DNA from: CAYRVX01 sp964427875
Lineage (GTDB): Bacteria > Planctomycetota > Phycisphaerae > SM23-33
Direction of reading: 5' to 3'
DNA length: 64,000 bases
NCBI GenBank assembly: GCA_964427875.1
Contig: CAYRVX010000008.1
Span: 1 to 64,000 of the forward strand
In this document: in pieces, positions 52,096 through 60,958 of the stretch
Position numbering within the stretch: position 1 is the stretch's first letter
Layout of the letters: every line of letters starts with the position of its first letter
Notes under the pieces: generated by a model
What the model saw: the letters and a program-made list of their open reading frames with translations, nothing else
What the model was told of the DNA's origin: nothing
The model's database searches: none
Position numbers and translations under genes: made by a program

Positions 52096-54144
52096 ATGTT
52101 TCGAAAGACCGCAGGACTGGTGGTTGCATTGGTGCTGGTAGGCTGGGTCCTCGGCGGAGCGGCGACGGCTGCGGACAAGGCCGAGCTGGATAAGGCATTC
52201 GCCGCCCTGCCCAAGTACGACTGGGGCCAGAGCCGCGACCCGCTGAACTCCATCGATAACGCCGTGGTCGAGTCCTACGGCAAGGCTGCGGCGCGAGAGG
52301 ACCTGGAAAAGCGTCTCGCGGCCGTCCTGAAGGGCGACGCGACGCGTGCGGCCAAGCAGTACGTCTGCCGGAAGCTCGCCATCATCGGCACGGCCGCTTC
52401 CGTCGACGCCCTCGCGCCGCTGCTGACCGACGAGAAGCTCTCGCACATGGGCCGGTACGCCCTGGAGCGCATGGCCTGTCCCGGTGCCGGCAAGGCCCTG
52501 CGCGACGCGGTCGGAAAGCTCAGCGGCAAGCTCAAGATCGGCATGATCAACTCGGTGGGAGCACGCGGAGACGCCGCCGCCGTCAAGGCCATGATCCCCC
52601 TGCTGAAGGACGCCGACAAGCAGGTCGCCGTTGCTGCGGCCGCCGCGCTGGGACGCATCGGCGCCGCCGAGGCCGCCCCCTGGCTGGCCGACTTCCTCGC
52701 CAAGGCGCCCAAGGAGCTCAAGACCGCCGCCGTCGACGCCAACCTCGACTTCGCCCAGCGCCTGGCCAAGAAGGGCAACACGGCCGAGGCCGGCAAGATC
52801 TACGACAGGCTCTACGCCAAGGATCAGCCCGCCCGTGTCCGCCGGGCCGCACTACAAGGCCTCGCCATGGTCCGCCCGGACCAGACCGCGCCGCTCATCC
52901 TCGATGCGCTGAGCTCCGCCGACCCCACCTTCCGTGGCCTGGCCGTGAGCATGATCAAGGAGATGCCGGGCGCCCAGGCCACCAGGACCTTCGCCGCCGC
53001 CCTTGGCAAGCTGCCCGAGGCCGGCCAGGTCGCCCTGCTGGACGCCCTGGCGGCGCGGAAGGATCCGGCCGCCCGCCCGGCCGTGCTGAAGGCCGCCAAG
53101 AGCGCCAGCGCCGCCGTGGCCGCCGCCGCGATCCAAGCGCTGGGCATGGTCGGTGGAGCGTCCGACGTGGCCATGCTCGCCAAGGTGGCCGCCAGTGACG
53201 GCGGAGAGGCCGGCAATGCCGCACGCGGGAGCCTCGCCCGGCTTCGGGGCGACGACGTGAACCGGACCATCGTTGCGGCCATCCCCCGCGGCGACGCCAA
53301 GACCAAGGTCGTCCTGATCAACGCACTGGCCGCCCGCTCGGCTACGGAGTGTGCCCCGACCGTGACGAGGTGCGCCAACGACCCCGACGCAAACGTCAGC
53401 CGGGCCGCCATCGAGGCGATCGGAGCGCTGGGCGATGAGAAACAGATTCGCCCTCTCATCGCGATGCTGAAGGCCGGCAAGGACGCCGGAAGCGTCGACA
53501 AGGCGCTGTCGGCGATTTGCAGCCGCGTCAAGGAGAAGGCCGCTGCGGACGTCATCGCCGGGATTCGGGGCGCCGACGCCGGCGCGCAGGTGGTCCTGTA
53601 CAACGCCCTCGGCCGCTGCGGCGGGCAGAAGGCCCTGGACGCCATCCTGGCCGGCACGAAGAGCTCGGACGCCAAGGCCGCCGACGGCGCGATCCGCGTG
53701 CTGTGCAACTGGCCCGACAAGGCCGCAATCGACCCCCTGCTCGCCCTCGCCGGCAGCACGCAGAACCAGACACATCAGGTGCTCGCCGTCCGCGGCGTCG
53801 TGCGCCTGGCACGCCTGCGCGACACGCCGGGCAACGTCAGGTGGAAAGCCCTCAGCAAGGCGATGGACCTCGCCAAGAAGGCCGGCGAGAAGAAGCAGGT
53901 CCTCGGGGCCCTGCGCGACGTGCAGACCATCGAGGCCCTGCGGCTCGTGTCGATGTACGTCGGCGACAAGGCACTGGCCGACGAGGCCGGCGCCGCCGCC
54001 GTCCGGATCGCCGACAGGGTCTGGAACAAAGACAAGGACCTTGCCCGGAAAACGATGCTCGCCGTGATCGAGAACGTCCGGAGCAAGCGGACGAAAAACG
54101 ACGCCCAGAAGGTCCTCAAAAAGATCGGCCCGAAGCCCAGATAG
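52096..54144 (+). CDS. Secreted HEAT-repeat protein
   Basis: 682 aa from ATG 52096 (AAGGAG seven bases upstream; earlier in-frame ATGs at 52057 and 52078 are less supported). Signal peptide FRKTAGLVVALVLVGWVLGG. The rest is a chain of paired helices: LAPLLTDEKLSHMGRYALE, VKAMIPLLKDADKQVAVAAA, AAIQALGMVGGASDVAMLAK, SRAAIEAIGALGDEKQIRPL and others, each about 30-40 residues. It would be a protein-protein scaffold in the periplasm. Follows the oxidoreductase pair and is closed by a terminator at 54177. Confidence 0.85.
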   Translation: MFRKTAGLVVALVLVGWVLGGAATAADKAELDKAFAALPKYDWGQSRDPLNSIDNAVVESYGKAAAREDLEKRLAAVLKGDATRAAKQYVCRKLAIIGTAASVDALAPLLTDEKLSHMGRYALERMACPGAGKALRDAVGKLSGKLKIGMINSVGARGDAAAVKAMIPLLKDADKQVAVAAAAALGRIGAAEAAPWLADFLAKAPKELKTAAVDANLDFAQRLAKKGNTAEAGKIYDRLYAKDQPARVRRAALQGLAMVRPDQTAPLILDALSSADPTFRGLAVSMIKEMPGAQATRTFAAALGKLPEAGQVALLDALAARKDPAARPAVLKAAKSASAAVAAAAIQALGMVGGASDVAMLAKVAASDGGEAGNAARGSLARLRGDDVNRTIVAAIPRGDAKTKVVLINALAARSATECAPTVTRCANDPDANVSRAAIEAIGALGDEKQIRPLIAMLKAGKDAGSVDKALSAICSRVKEKAAADVIAGIRGADAGAQVVLYNALGRCGGQKALDAILAGTKSSDAKAADGAIRVLCNWPDKAAIDPLLALAGSTQNQTHQVLAVRGVVRLARLRDTPGNVRWKALSKAMDLAKKAGEKKQVLGALRDVQTIEALRLVSMYVGDKALADEAGAAAVRIADRVWNKDKDLARKTMLAVIENVRSKRTKNDAQKVLKKIGPKPR

Positions 54145-54176
54145 GCCAAGGCTGACATTTTCGCAGCAGGCAATCG

Positions 54177-54214
54177 GTGGCCGGCAGGGCAACACCCCGC
54201 CGGCCACTTGCTTT
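54177..54214 (+). terminator. Intrinsic terminator of the HEAT gene
   Basis: GTGGCCGGC (54177-54185) pairs exactly with GCCGGCCAC (54199-54207) around a 13-base loop, followed by TTGCTTTT. It lies 33 bases after the HEAT gene stop. Confidence 0.7.
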
Positions 54215-54358
54215 TCCGTAACGGCACAGCGGCGCTTCTCTGCGCACGATCGCACGCGGGGGGTATTCGGCAAGAGAAGGGACACCGCAGAGAGTAACGC
54301 CGTCCGGCACATCCGGTCGACTTGCCGGCGGGTCCTGATGCCCGCGGGAGGCACAAGG

Positions 54359-55045
54359 ATGAAACGATGGGGCGTGCTCGTCGTCGCGCTGTACGGGACG
54401 ATTCTCGCGGTCCTGGCCGGGCCGCTCGTCCTCGCCGCGTTCGTGCCCGACACCTTCGGCCTCGAGATCATGAAGATGCAGGCCACGGTCGACCCGCAGC
54501 TCTGGCCGATCTGGGCCTGGGTCGGCGTGATGATGCTGGCCGAGGCGCTCCTGCTCGTGGTGCCCGTGCGGGCCGCTTCCGGCCGGCCCGTGCGGAAGCG
54601 ACACGTCTTCTCGACCGTCTTCGCCAGCCTCTTCGCCATGCTGGTCATGGTCTCCGGGATGGTGGCCGCGGCCATCGAGCATCTCGAGAACACGCCCAAG
54701 GCAGAGGGCCCCCTGCCGATCGTCATCTTCTCGGCCGTGGGGATGGTGTGGCTGCTGTGGTCGGTCCTGTTCGGCTTCTACGGGGGGCGCGGCAAGCCGA
54801 AGACACTGATGTCCCGCGTGGTGAGGGTCCTTCTGGCCGGCAGCATCCTCGAGCTGCTGATCGCCGTGCCGACGCACATCATCGCCCGCTGGCGGAACTA
54901 CTGCTGTGCCGGCTTCATGACGTTCTGGGGCCTGGTGACGGGCGTCTCCGTCCTGTTTTTCGCCTTCGGTCCCGGCATGTTCATCCTCTTCGTCCGCCGC
55001 TTTCGCTCCGTCACGCCGCCCGTCCAGGGCATGCGGGATCGCTGA
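54359..55045 (+). CDS. Four-helix inner-membrane protein of unknown function
   Basis: 228 aa from ATG 54359. Hydrophobic stretches at about 6-30, 52-70, 85-105, 121-145, 160-180 and 190-215 suggest four to six helices: WGVLVVALYGTILAVLAGPL, VMMLAEALLLVVPV, FASLFAMLVMVSGMVAAAIE, IVIFSAVGMVWLLWSVLFGF and GLVTGVSVLFFAFGPGMFIL. A Cys pair (YCCAGF) lies in a loop. Short loops, no catalytic motif; role not known. Confidence 0.72.
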   Translation: MKRWGVLVVALYGTILAVLAGPLVLAAFVPDTFGLEIMKMQATVDPQLWPIWAWVGVMMLAEALLLVVPVRAASGRPVRKRHVFSTVFASLFAMLVMVSGMVAAAIEHLENTPKAEGPLPIVIFSAVGMVWLLWSVLFGFYGGRGKPKTLMSRVVRVLLAGSILELLIAVPTHIIARWRNYCCAGFMTFWGLVTGVSVLFFAFGPGMFILFVRRFRSVTPPVQGMRDR

Positions 55046-55106
55046 CCGTCGGCATCCGGCTGCCCCGGGCGGGGGAGCGGCGCGGGTCCGGCTTCCGCGG
55101 GTCGGA

Positions 55107-57422
55107 CTACCTGGTTTTCTCCATGGCCGCCTGTAGCTCGGCGCAGCTTGCGAAGCCCTGCCCGGGCCCATCCCCGCAGGCGGGCGTGCCGATCACGCGG
55201 ATGCCCACGACCTTGACCGGCTCGAAGCGGAGGAGGAACTTCCGGCCGTCGCGAAGCTTCTTGGCGTCCGTGGCGGTGGTGGCGGGGTAGGTATCGATGG
55301 TGGCCAGCTCTTCCCACTCGCTCTTTGGCGTGCGCTTGATCTGGATTCGCGGCTTGCCTTTTGAGGCGTCCCACCAGCCGCCGTCGTGGTAGCACCGGCC
55401 GTGGGCGTAGGTCACCGCGTTGATCGTCACCGGCGTGTGGCGCTCGACGGCAAACCAGTCCTCCTCGCGCTTCCGGCGGTCAAACGTCACCCGCCAGGTG
55501 GACGTGTCGCCGTCGGCGATGCTGCCCGGCACGTTGCCCTTGCGCGAGAAGCTCTCCTTGGCGAAGAGGAACGGCGAGGCCGAGACGCTCTTCAGCCGCT
55601 CCGGCGCCGGCAGCCAGACGGCGTAATGGGAGCCGTTTCGTCCGGCCTCGGCAAAGCTCGTGAGCCGAATGGGGACCTCCCTGAAGCCGATTGCGTCTTC
55701 TTTCACGACGGGCGTCAGGCCGCGGGCGGCGAAGAGGTGTGGCGCGGCGCCCTTCCCGTCGATGGCTGCGCGGGTCAGCTTCACCGTGCCGTCGCCGGCG
55801 GCGATGGGCGAAACCATCGAAAAAGACAGCCCCGGGTTGTGCTCCACGTCGAAGGCCAGAACGAGCGGGCCGCGCTGCACGGCCACCATGCCCTCGTTGG
55901 TGTGGGTGCCCTTTACGAGCAGGGCGGGCATGTCCAGTTCGAGCGTCACGCGGTCGCCGGCCTTCCACTGACGCGACAATTCGTGGTATCGCCCGCGGCA
56001 CGCCTCCTCATCCGTCGCCTTTCCGTTGAGCGCGATCCGGTAGCGCTTGCACCAGGCGGGGATGCGGAGCATCACGTCGAAGCGGGCGGGCCTTGCGGGC
56101 TCAACGCTCAGCTCGACCTTGCCGTCCAGCGGATACTGCGTGCGCTGCGTGATCTTCACCTTCGTTCCGGCGAGCTGGGCTTCGAGCGTCGAGGGTTCGT
56201 AGAAGTTCACCATGACGGCCTCGGGCGCGAGCGTGCAGGCGAAGGTGGTGATCAGCGCGATGCCTCTCGGCCCGCTGGACGTGCAGCAGCTCGTGCCGGC
56301 GCCGTAGGGCTTCCTGCCTCGCAGCGGGGTGAAATAGCACAGCGCTTCGCCGCTGGGCTTCTGGGCGGCCAGCAGGTGGTTGTAGACGACGCGCTCCAGC
56401 GTATCGGCGTACCTGGACTCGCCGGTGATGCGAAGCAGTTGGATGCACAGTTGGATCCATGTCACCTGGGCGCAGTTCTCGCTGACGCGGCCGGTGTTGG
56501 GCAGGAAGTGAGGCTCCTGGAAGTGCTCGCCGAGGCTCGTGCCGCCGGTGATGTACATCTGGTTCTCGACGATGTCATCGTGGGCATAGACGGGGGGCTT
56601 CAGGCAGGTCTCGTCGCCGGTGGCACGATACAGCTCACACAAGCCAACCAGGTTGGACATCATCTCGTAGGCCTTTCGGTTGGCCGTCCTGGCGACGCTC
56701 CTCGTCCTGGTGAGCGTGCGGATGATCTTCGGTCCGTGCGCCTGGTCGTAGGATCGCGTGATGTACCTGGCCAGCTCGAGATGCCGCCCCTCGCCGCTGG
56801 CACGATAAAGCAGCATCAGCGGCTCCAGAACGCTCGTCGCGGCCATGCCCACGTGCGTCCCGGAGCGGATGATGTCGCGCTTGCCATCGCCGAAGGTGGC
56901 CGCCAGCAAGTCGCCGATCCTGCCCGCCGCCGCGAGGGCCGCCTGATCGTCGGTGTACTCGTAGTAGGTCATCAGCCCCATGAGGTTGTACTTGTGGGTC
57001 CAGACGTCCCACCCGCCCCAGCGGTTCTTCCTGGCGTAGGTGCCCAGGTAGCCGTCGGCGGCCTGGCAGGAGATCAGCGTCTTGACGGCCTCGTCCATGC
57101 GTTTTCGCAGGGCGGGGTCCTTGCAGTGGTCCCAGCAGATGGCCGCGGCGTGCAGCCACTTGCCGATGTGCTCGCCGCTCCAGCCGCCTCGCTCGGCGGG
57201 GTCGCGAAACGGCTTGAGACGCTGCTCCAGGTTGACCGTCATCAGGCGGTTCTTCCAGTTGGCGGTGATCCGTCGGCCCAGCCAGCCGGTGAGTCTCAGT
57301 TGCCCCGGCCGGACAGGGCGGGCCTTGTCCGGGACCTTCCCCGACGTCATCGGGCGCGCGTGGGCGGCCGCTGACGCCAGGAGCAGGCCGATCGTACAGG
57401 CGGCGAGCATCGTGCGGTTCAT
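55107..57422 (-). CDS. Secreted GH127-family glycoside hydrolase (beta-L-arabinofuranosidase type)
   Basis: 771 aa. Signal LAACTIGLLLASAAAHA. The catalytic (alpha/alpha)6 barrel spans about residues 40-410: GGWSGEHIGKWLHAAAI, DGYLGTYA, TGGTSLGEHFQEPHFLPNTG, VSENCAQVTW with the conserved Glu (E315), VVYNHLLAAQ, and GAGTSCCTSSGPRG where the nucleophilic Cys of GH127 (C379 or C380) lies. Beta domains follow, and the last 150 residues (GSIADGDTSTWRVTFDRRK) look like an F5/8-type binding domain. Members cleave beta-L-arabinofuranosides on plant-type glycans. Convergent with 54359-55045. Confidence 0.85.
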   Translation of the reverse strand: MNRTMLAACTIGLLLASAAAHARPMTSGKVPDKARPVRPGQLRLTGWLGRRITANWKNRLMTVNLEQRLKPFRDPAERGGWSGEHIGKWLHAAAICWDHCKDPALRKRMDEAVKTLISCQAADGYLGTYARKNRWGGWDVWTHKYNLMGLMTYYEYTDDQAALAAAGRIGDLLAATFGDGKRDIIRSGTHVGMAATSVLEPLMLLYRASGEGRHLELARYITRSYDQAHGPKIIRTLTRTRSVARTANRKAYEMMSNLVGLCELYRATGDETCLKPPVYAHDDIVENQMYITGGTSLGEHFQEPHFLPNTGRVSENCAQVTWIQLCIQLLRITGESRYADTLERVVYNHLLAAQKPSGEALCYFTPLRGRKPYGAGTSCCTSSGPRGIALITTFACTLAPEAVMVNFYEPSTLEAQLAGTKVKITQRTQYPLDGKVELSVEPARPARFDVMLRIPAWCKRYRIALNGKATDEEACRGRYHELSRQWKAGDRVTLELDMPALLVKGTHTNEGMVAVQRGPLVLAFDVEHNPGLSFSMVSPIAAGDGTVKLTRAAIDGKGAAPHLFAARGLTPVVKEDAIGFREVPIRLTSFAEAGRNGSHYAVWLPAPERLKSVSASPFLFAKESFSRKGNVPGSIADGDTSTWRVTFDRRKREEDWFAVERHTPVTINAVTYAHGRCYHDGGWWDASKGKPRIQIKRTPKSEWEELATIDTYPATTATDAKKLRDGRKFLLRFEPVKVVGIRVIGTPACGDGPGQGFASCAELQAAMEKTR

Positions 57423-57514
57423 CGTGCTGCCCTCATTGACATACCCACGGAAACTGCGAACGGTGAGCGACTATATCACGAGCGGGCCCTTGCGCACAGA
57501 TCACCGGCGCGCAA

Positions 57515-57551
57515 CACAACCGATCGCACCTGGGGGCCGCGATCGGTTGTG
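57515..57551 (-). terminator. Strong hairpin downstream of the Gfo/Idh/MocA gene
   Basis: CACAACCGATCGC (57515-57527) pairs exactly with GCGATCGGTTGTG (57539-57551) around 11 bases. It lies downstream of the minus-strand gene at 57603-58979 but has no T tract on either side, so it may end transcription with help, or be a protein-binding palindrome. Confidence 0.5.
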
Positions 57552-57602
57552 CTCCCCTGCCCGACGAGCCCCCGCCTTGGCGGCGGCCGAGCTCCGGCGC
57601 GG

Positions 57603-58979
57603 TCAGACGAGCTTCGTCTTGCCGGGCATCGGCACGGGCGGGAAGATGCCCGGTCCGGGCTTGAGGTTCTTCTCCACCTCCGCCGGCAGCAAGTCGCGCT
57701 TGGAGGAGTCCAGGAGCCACTTCCAGGAGAACTCGCGGCCGGTGTAAGCGCTCATGCCGCACCCGACGGCGGTGAGCGTGCTCTCGGCGATCCGCTTGCC
57801 CTCGTTGACGGGCTTGCCTTCCTTCAGCGTGCGGATGAGGATGGCGTGCTCTTCCGTCCGCCCGTTCGTTCCGCCGCCCGGGAATTTCCAGATCACCTTG
57901 TTCTTGCCGTCGTCGCCTTTCTCGTGGGACCAGATCGTGCCGTGGCAGTCGCTGAACCCCTTGGTGCCGACGATTCGCTCGTTGACGCGGGAGGTACCCC
58001 TGGGGGCGTGTCGCCCCATGCTCTGGACGCGGGCGCCGTTGGGATACTCCAGCTCCGTGCCGATGTGGCAGTAGATGTTCCCGCGGTAGATCTCGGTCTT
58101 CTTGTCGTCGCCGTTGAGCTTCATGCTGGCATCGCGGGCCTGCTTTTCGTAGTCGCGCGTCTGTCGCCCGCCCATGCCCAGGAACCTTGCCGGCGGGCCC
58201 TGGAAGCACCAGTTGATGATGTCGATGTTGTGGACGTGCTGCTCGCAGACCTGGTCGCCGCTGAGCCAGATCCAGTGGTACCAGTTGTGGCACTGCCACT
58301 CCAGCTCGCTCATGCCCTCGCTCGGCCCGCGATACCAGATCCCCCCGCCCATCCAGTAGCACTGTCCGCTGACGAGCTCGCCGATGGCGCCCTCGTGGAT
58401 CTTGGCGATGGTGGCCTTGTAGTTGCCGGAATGCCGGCGCTGCGTGCCGCACGTGATGCCCAGCCCCTTCTCCGTCGCCATCTTGGCCGATTCAATCACC
58501 GACCGGCACCCCGCGGGGTCCACGGCGACGGGCTTCTCCATGAAGACGCTCTTGCCGCCCTCGATCGCCGCACGCAGGTGGTACGGGCGAAAGGCCGGCG
58601 GCGTGGCCATCAACACGAGGTCCAGATCGCACGCACACAGCTTCCTGTAGGCGTCGAAGCCCCAGAAGACCTGATCCTTCTTGATCTGGCAGCGGTCCTT
58701 GAGCTTCTTCCTGAAGTTCTCCGCGGCGCCCGTGGCCTTGCTCTCGAACGCGTCGGCAACGGCCATGACCGTCACGGCGGGGTCCGCGCGCATGCAGTCC
58801 CCGACCGCTCCTCTGCCTCGCCCGCCGCAGCCGATCAGCCCGACCTTGATGCGGCCGGACCCCTGCGCGTAGGCGGAAGGAAGCCGCAGGCTGGAGGCCA
58901 TCACGGCCCCGGCCGCCGACGTCTTCAGGAAACCCCGACGCGTCAGTTTACTGCTCCTTTTGCTCTCAGCTTTTTCCAT
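57603..58979 (-). CDS. Gfo/Idh/MocA-family oxidoreductase, Tat signal
   Basis: 458 aa from the ATG at 58979. Signal LTRRGFLKTSAAGAVMASSL. VGLIGCGGRGRGAVGDC is the nucleotide loop, M-E-K-P at 147-150, and CEQHVHNIDIINWCF with the substrate-side His. WMGGGIWYRGPSEGM and HAPRGTSRVNERIVGTKG are typical of the planctomycete subgroup. Lies 180 bases upstream of the GH127 gene on the same strand, with a hairpin between them, so separate transcription is likely. Confidence 0.88.
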   Translation of the reverse strand: MEKAESKRSSKLTRRGFLKTSAAGAVMASSLRLPSAYAQGSGRIKVGLIGCGGRGRGAVGDCMRADPAVTVMAVADAFESKATGAAENFRKKLKDRCQIKKDQVFWGFDAYRKLCACDLDLVLMATPPAFRPYHLRAAIEGGKSVFMEKPVAVDPAGCRSVIESAKMATEKGLGITCGTQRRHSGNYKATIAKIHEGAIGELVSGQCYWMGGGIWYRGPSEGMSELEWQCHNWYHWIWLSGDQVCEQHVHNIDIINWCFQGPPARFLGMGGRQTRDYEKQARDASMKLNGDDKKTEIYRGNIYCHIGTELEYPNGARVQSMGRHAPRGTSRVNERIVGTKGFSDCHGTIWSHEKGDDGKNKVIWKFPGGGTNGRTEEHAILIRTLKEGKPVNEGKRIAESTLTAVGCGMSAYTGREFSWKWLLDSSKRDLLPAEVEKNLKPGPGIFPPVPMPGKTKLV

Positions 58980-59208
58980 GGCCCATACCTTTCCTTATGA
59001 GTGACTTCTCGTTTTCTCCTAACGAACGCAGCCCCGGACCTGGATACCTTCTCCGAACAGGTTCACGGAACGCGTAATGTAACCCGACGCGCCCGCGAAA
59101 ACCAGGAATATTCCCCCGGCGCCCGGGCCGGCTTCGTCTGTCCGCCTCGGCCGGGCGGATGCTCGTCCGCCACACGATTCTGCTCCCGCGGCTTCCGCCG
59201 TGCGCGAT

Positions 59209-60753
59209 TCAGTGCACGCCGAGCTGGTACAGGCTGCGGGGCGTATGCGGGTGGTCCTGGAGGATGACCGCGTCGAGCAGGCAGTCGCGCAGGCCGGCGC
59301 GGACGGCCGCGAACTCCTCCTCGCGGGCGACGTTCGTCGTCTCGTCGGGATCGTCGGCCAGGCAGAACAACTGCTCGCCCCCGCCGGCTGGATAGTACGT
59401 GTACCGCCAGTTGCGCCCGCGGATCGTGCGGGCCCACTCGGCGGGGCTGTTCGTGCGCAGGTTGTTGTAGCTCTCGACGTAGACGGAATCCCGCCACTGC
59501 CCCGGCGTCTGGCCCGCAGCCAGGGACAGGAGCGATCTGCCCGGAAGGGCGGTCGGCTCGGTCTTCTGGAACACGCCGCCCACGGGCAGCGTCGGCTCGC
59601 GCAGGTGGGCCATCTCGAGCACGGTCGGCATGATGTCCTCCAGTTGCACGAACGCCTCGCACGTCAGGCCGGCCTTGACGCCCGGGCCGGCCATCATCAG
59701 CGGAACGCGGATGGACGCGTCGTAGTGCCTCTCGCCCTTGCCCGTGAAGCCGTGGTCCAGCAGCAGCTCGCCATGGTCGGAGAGGAATAAGAGGTACGTG
59801 TTGTCCCACCGGGCGGTCTCCTTCAGCGCCTCGACGACGAGCCCGAGCTGGCGGTCCAGGTGCGCGACGTCGGCGAAGTAGAACTTGCGGTACAGGCGCC
59901 AGTCGTCGGGGATGCTCGTTCGGACGCCTTCGCTGCGGGCGAAGCACTTCGGCTGCCGCGGGTCCTCGACCCACTCCGGACCGATCGGCCGGGGGATCCT
60001 GCTCTCGTCAACCAGGTCCATGTACTCCGCCGGCGGGCAGAACGGGCTGTGAGGCTGCACGTAGCTGATGTGCGCGTGCAGCGGCCGGTCAGCGTCGGCG
60101 CCGCGGATGAAGTCGATCGCGCGGCGCGTGATCCAGGCCGTCTGCGAGACCTCCTCGGGAAACGGCAGCGTGTAGTTCCCGTGGGCGCGATCGCCGACCT
60201 TCATCCGCTTTCGGATCTCCTTGATGCGCGCCCGCAGGTCCTCCGTGTCCGGGCCGTAGGCCATCAGCTCGGGAATCTCCGTGCTCCAGCAGCAGCTCAG
60301 CGCCGCCTCGAAATGCTCGCCGTGGGCGGCGCGGACCCAGTCGATCCACTCCCCCATGCGGGGGTCCTCGGTATTGTGGACCACGTCGAAGCCGTAGACG
60401 CGGTAGTCCGGGTGCACACCGTGATAGTGGCTCCGCAGGTGCACCTTGCCGAACGCCCCGGTCTGCCAGCCGGACAGTTGCAGCGCCCGCATGAACGTCA
60501 TAATGCCCGGGTTCAGCTCGTAGCCGTTCTGGAGCACGCCGTGGCCGCGCGTCGTCAGCCCCGTCGCCAGCGTCGCACGCGCGGGACAGCACAGCGGGTT
60601 GCTGGTGAACGCGTTGACGAACGTCGCGCCGATCCCGCGCAGGCGGTCGATGCTCGGAGTCGGGATGACACCCGCGCATTGGCCTTCCAGCCACTTCGCG
60701 GAGAGCTGATCGACCATGAAGAAGACGATGCTGGGCCTGTCCTGAGTCGCCAT
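59209..60753 (-). CDS. Sulfatase without an export signal
   Basis: 514 aa from the ATG at 60753. PSIVFFMVDQLSAKWLEGQC gives the first metal ligands; CCPAR (55-59) is the formylglycine motif with Ala at the fourth place; LLFLSDHGELLLDHGFTGKG is the second metal site. The start has no hydrophobic or twin-arginine sequence, and the upstream in-frame codons do not supply one, so it may act in the cytoplasm, unlike the other three sulfatases here. Choline- or phosphonate-type sulfatases of this length exist; substrate not assignable. Confidence 0.88.
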   Translation of the reverse strand: MATQDRPSIVFFMVDQLSAKWLEGQCAGVIPTPSIDRLRGIGATFVNAFTSNPLCCPARATLATGLTTRGHGVLQNGYELNPGIMTFMRALQLSGWQTGAFGKVHLRSHYHGVHPDYRVYGFDVVHNTEDPRMGEWIDWVRAAHGEHFEAALSCCWSTEIPELMAYGPDTEDLRARIKEIRKRMKVGDRAHGNYTLPFPEEVSQTAWITRRAIDFIRGADADRPLHAHISYVQPHSPFCPPAEYMDLVDESRIPRPIGPEWVEDPRQPKCFARSEGVRTSIPDDWRLYRKFYFADVAHLDRQLGLVVEALKETARWDNTYLLFLSDHGELLLDHGFTGKGERHYDASIRVPLMMAGPGVKAGLTCEAFVQLEDIMPTVLEMAHLREPTLPVGGVFQKTEPTALPGRSLLSLAAGQTPGQWRDSVYVESYNNLRTNSPAEWARTIRGRNWRYTYYPAGGGEQLFCLADDPDETTNVAREEEFAAVRAGLRDCLLDAVILQDHPHTPRSLYQLGVH

Positions 60754-60958
60754 GGCCGTTCCTTTTCCTCTGCACTGCCCCTGATAAACACACCGCCCGG
60801 CCGATGCAAGCTTCGAGTCCACGGCGAAGCGGCGCCGGCTGCCGCGCCCGTGCGAGACTCCCGGAAAATGTGAACTTCTTCCCCGCGGCGGCGTCTAAGC
60901 CCGCGTATTGCGTTCAGTGCATTTGAACTCCGACGGGACTGATGAAAGGAGACCCGTG

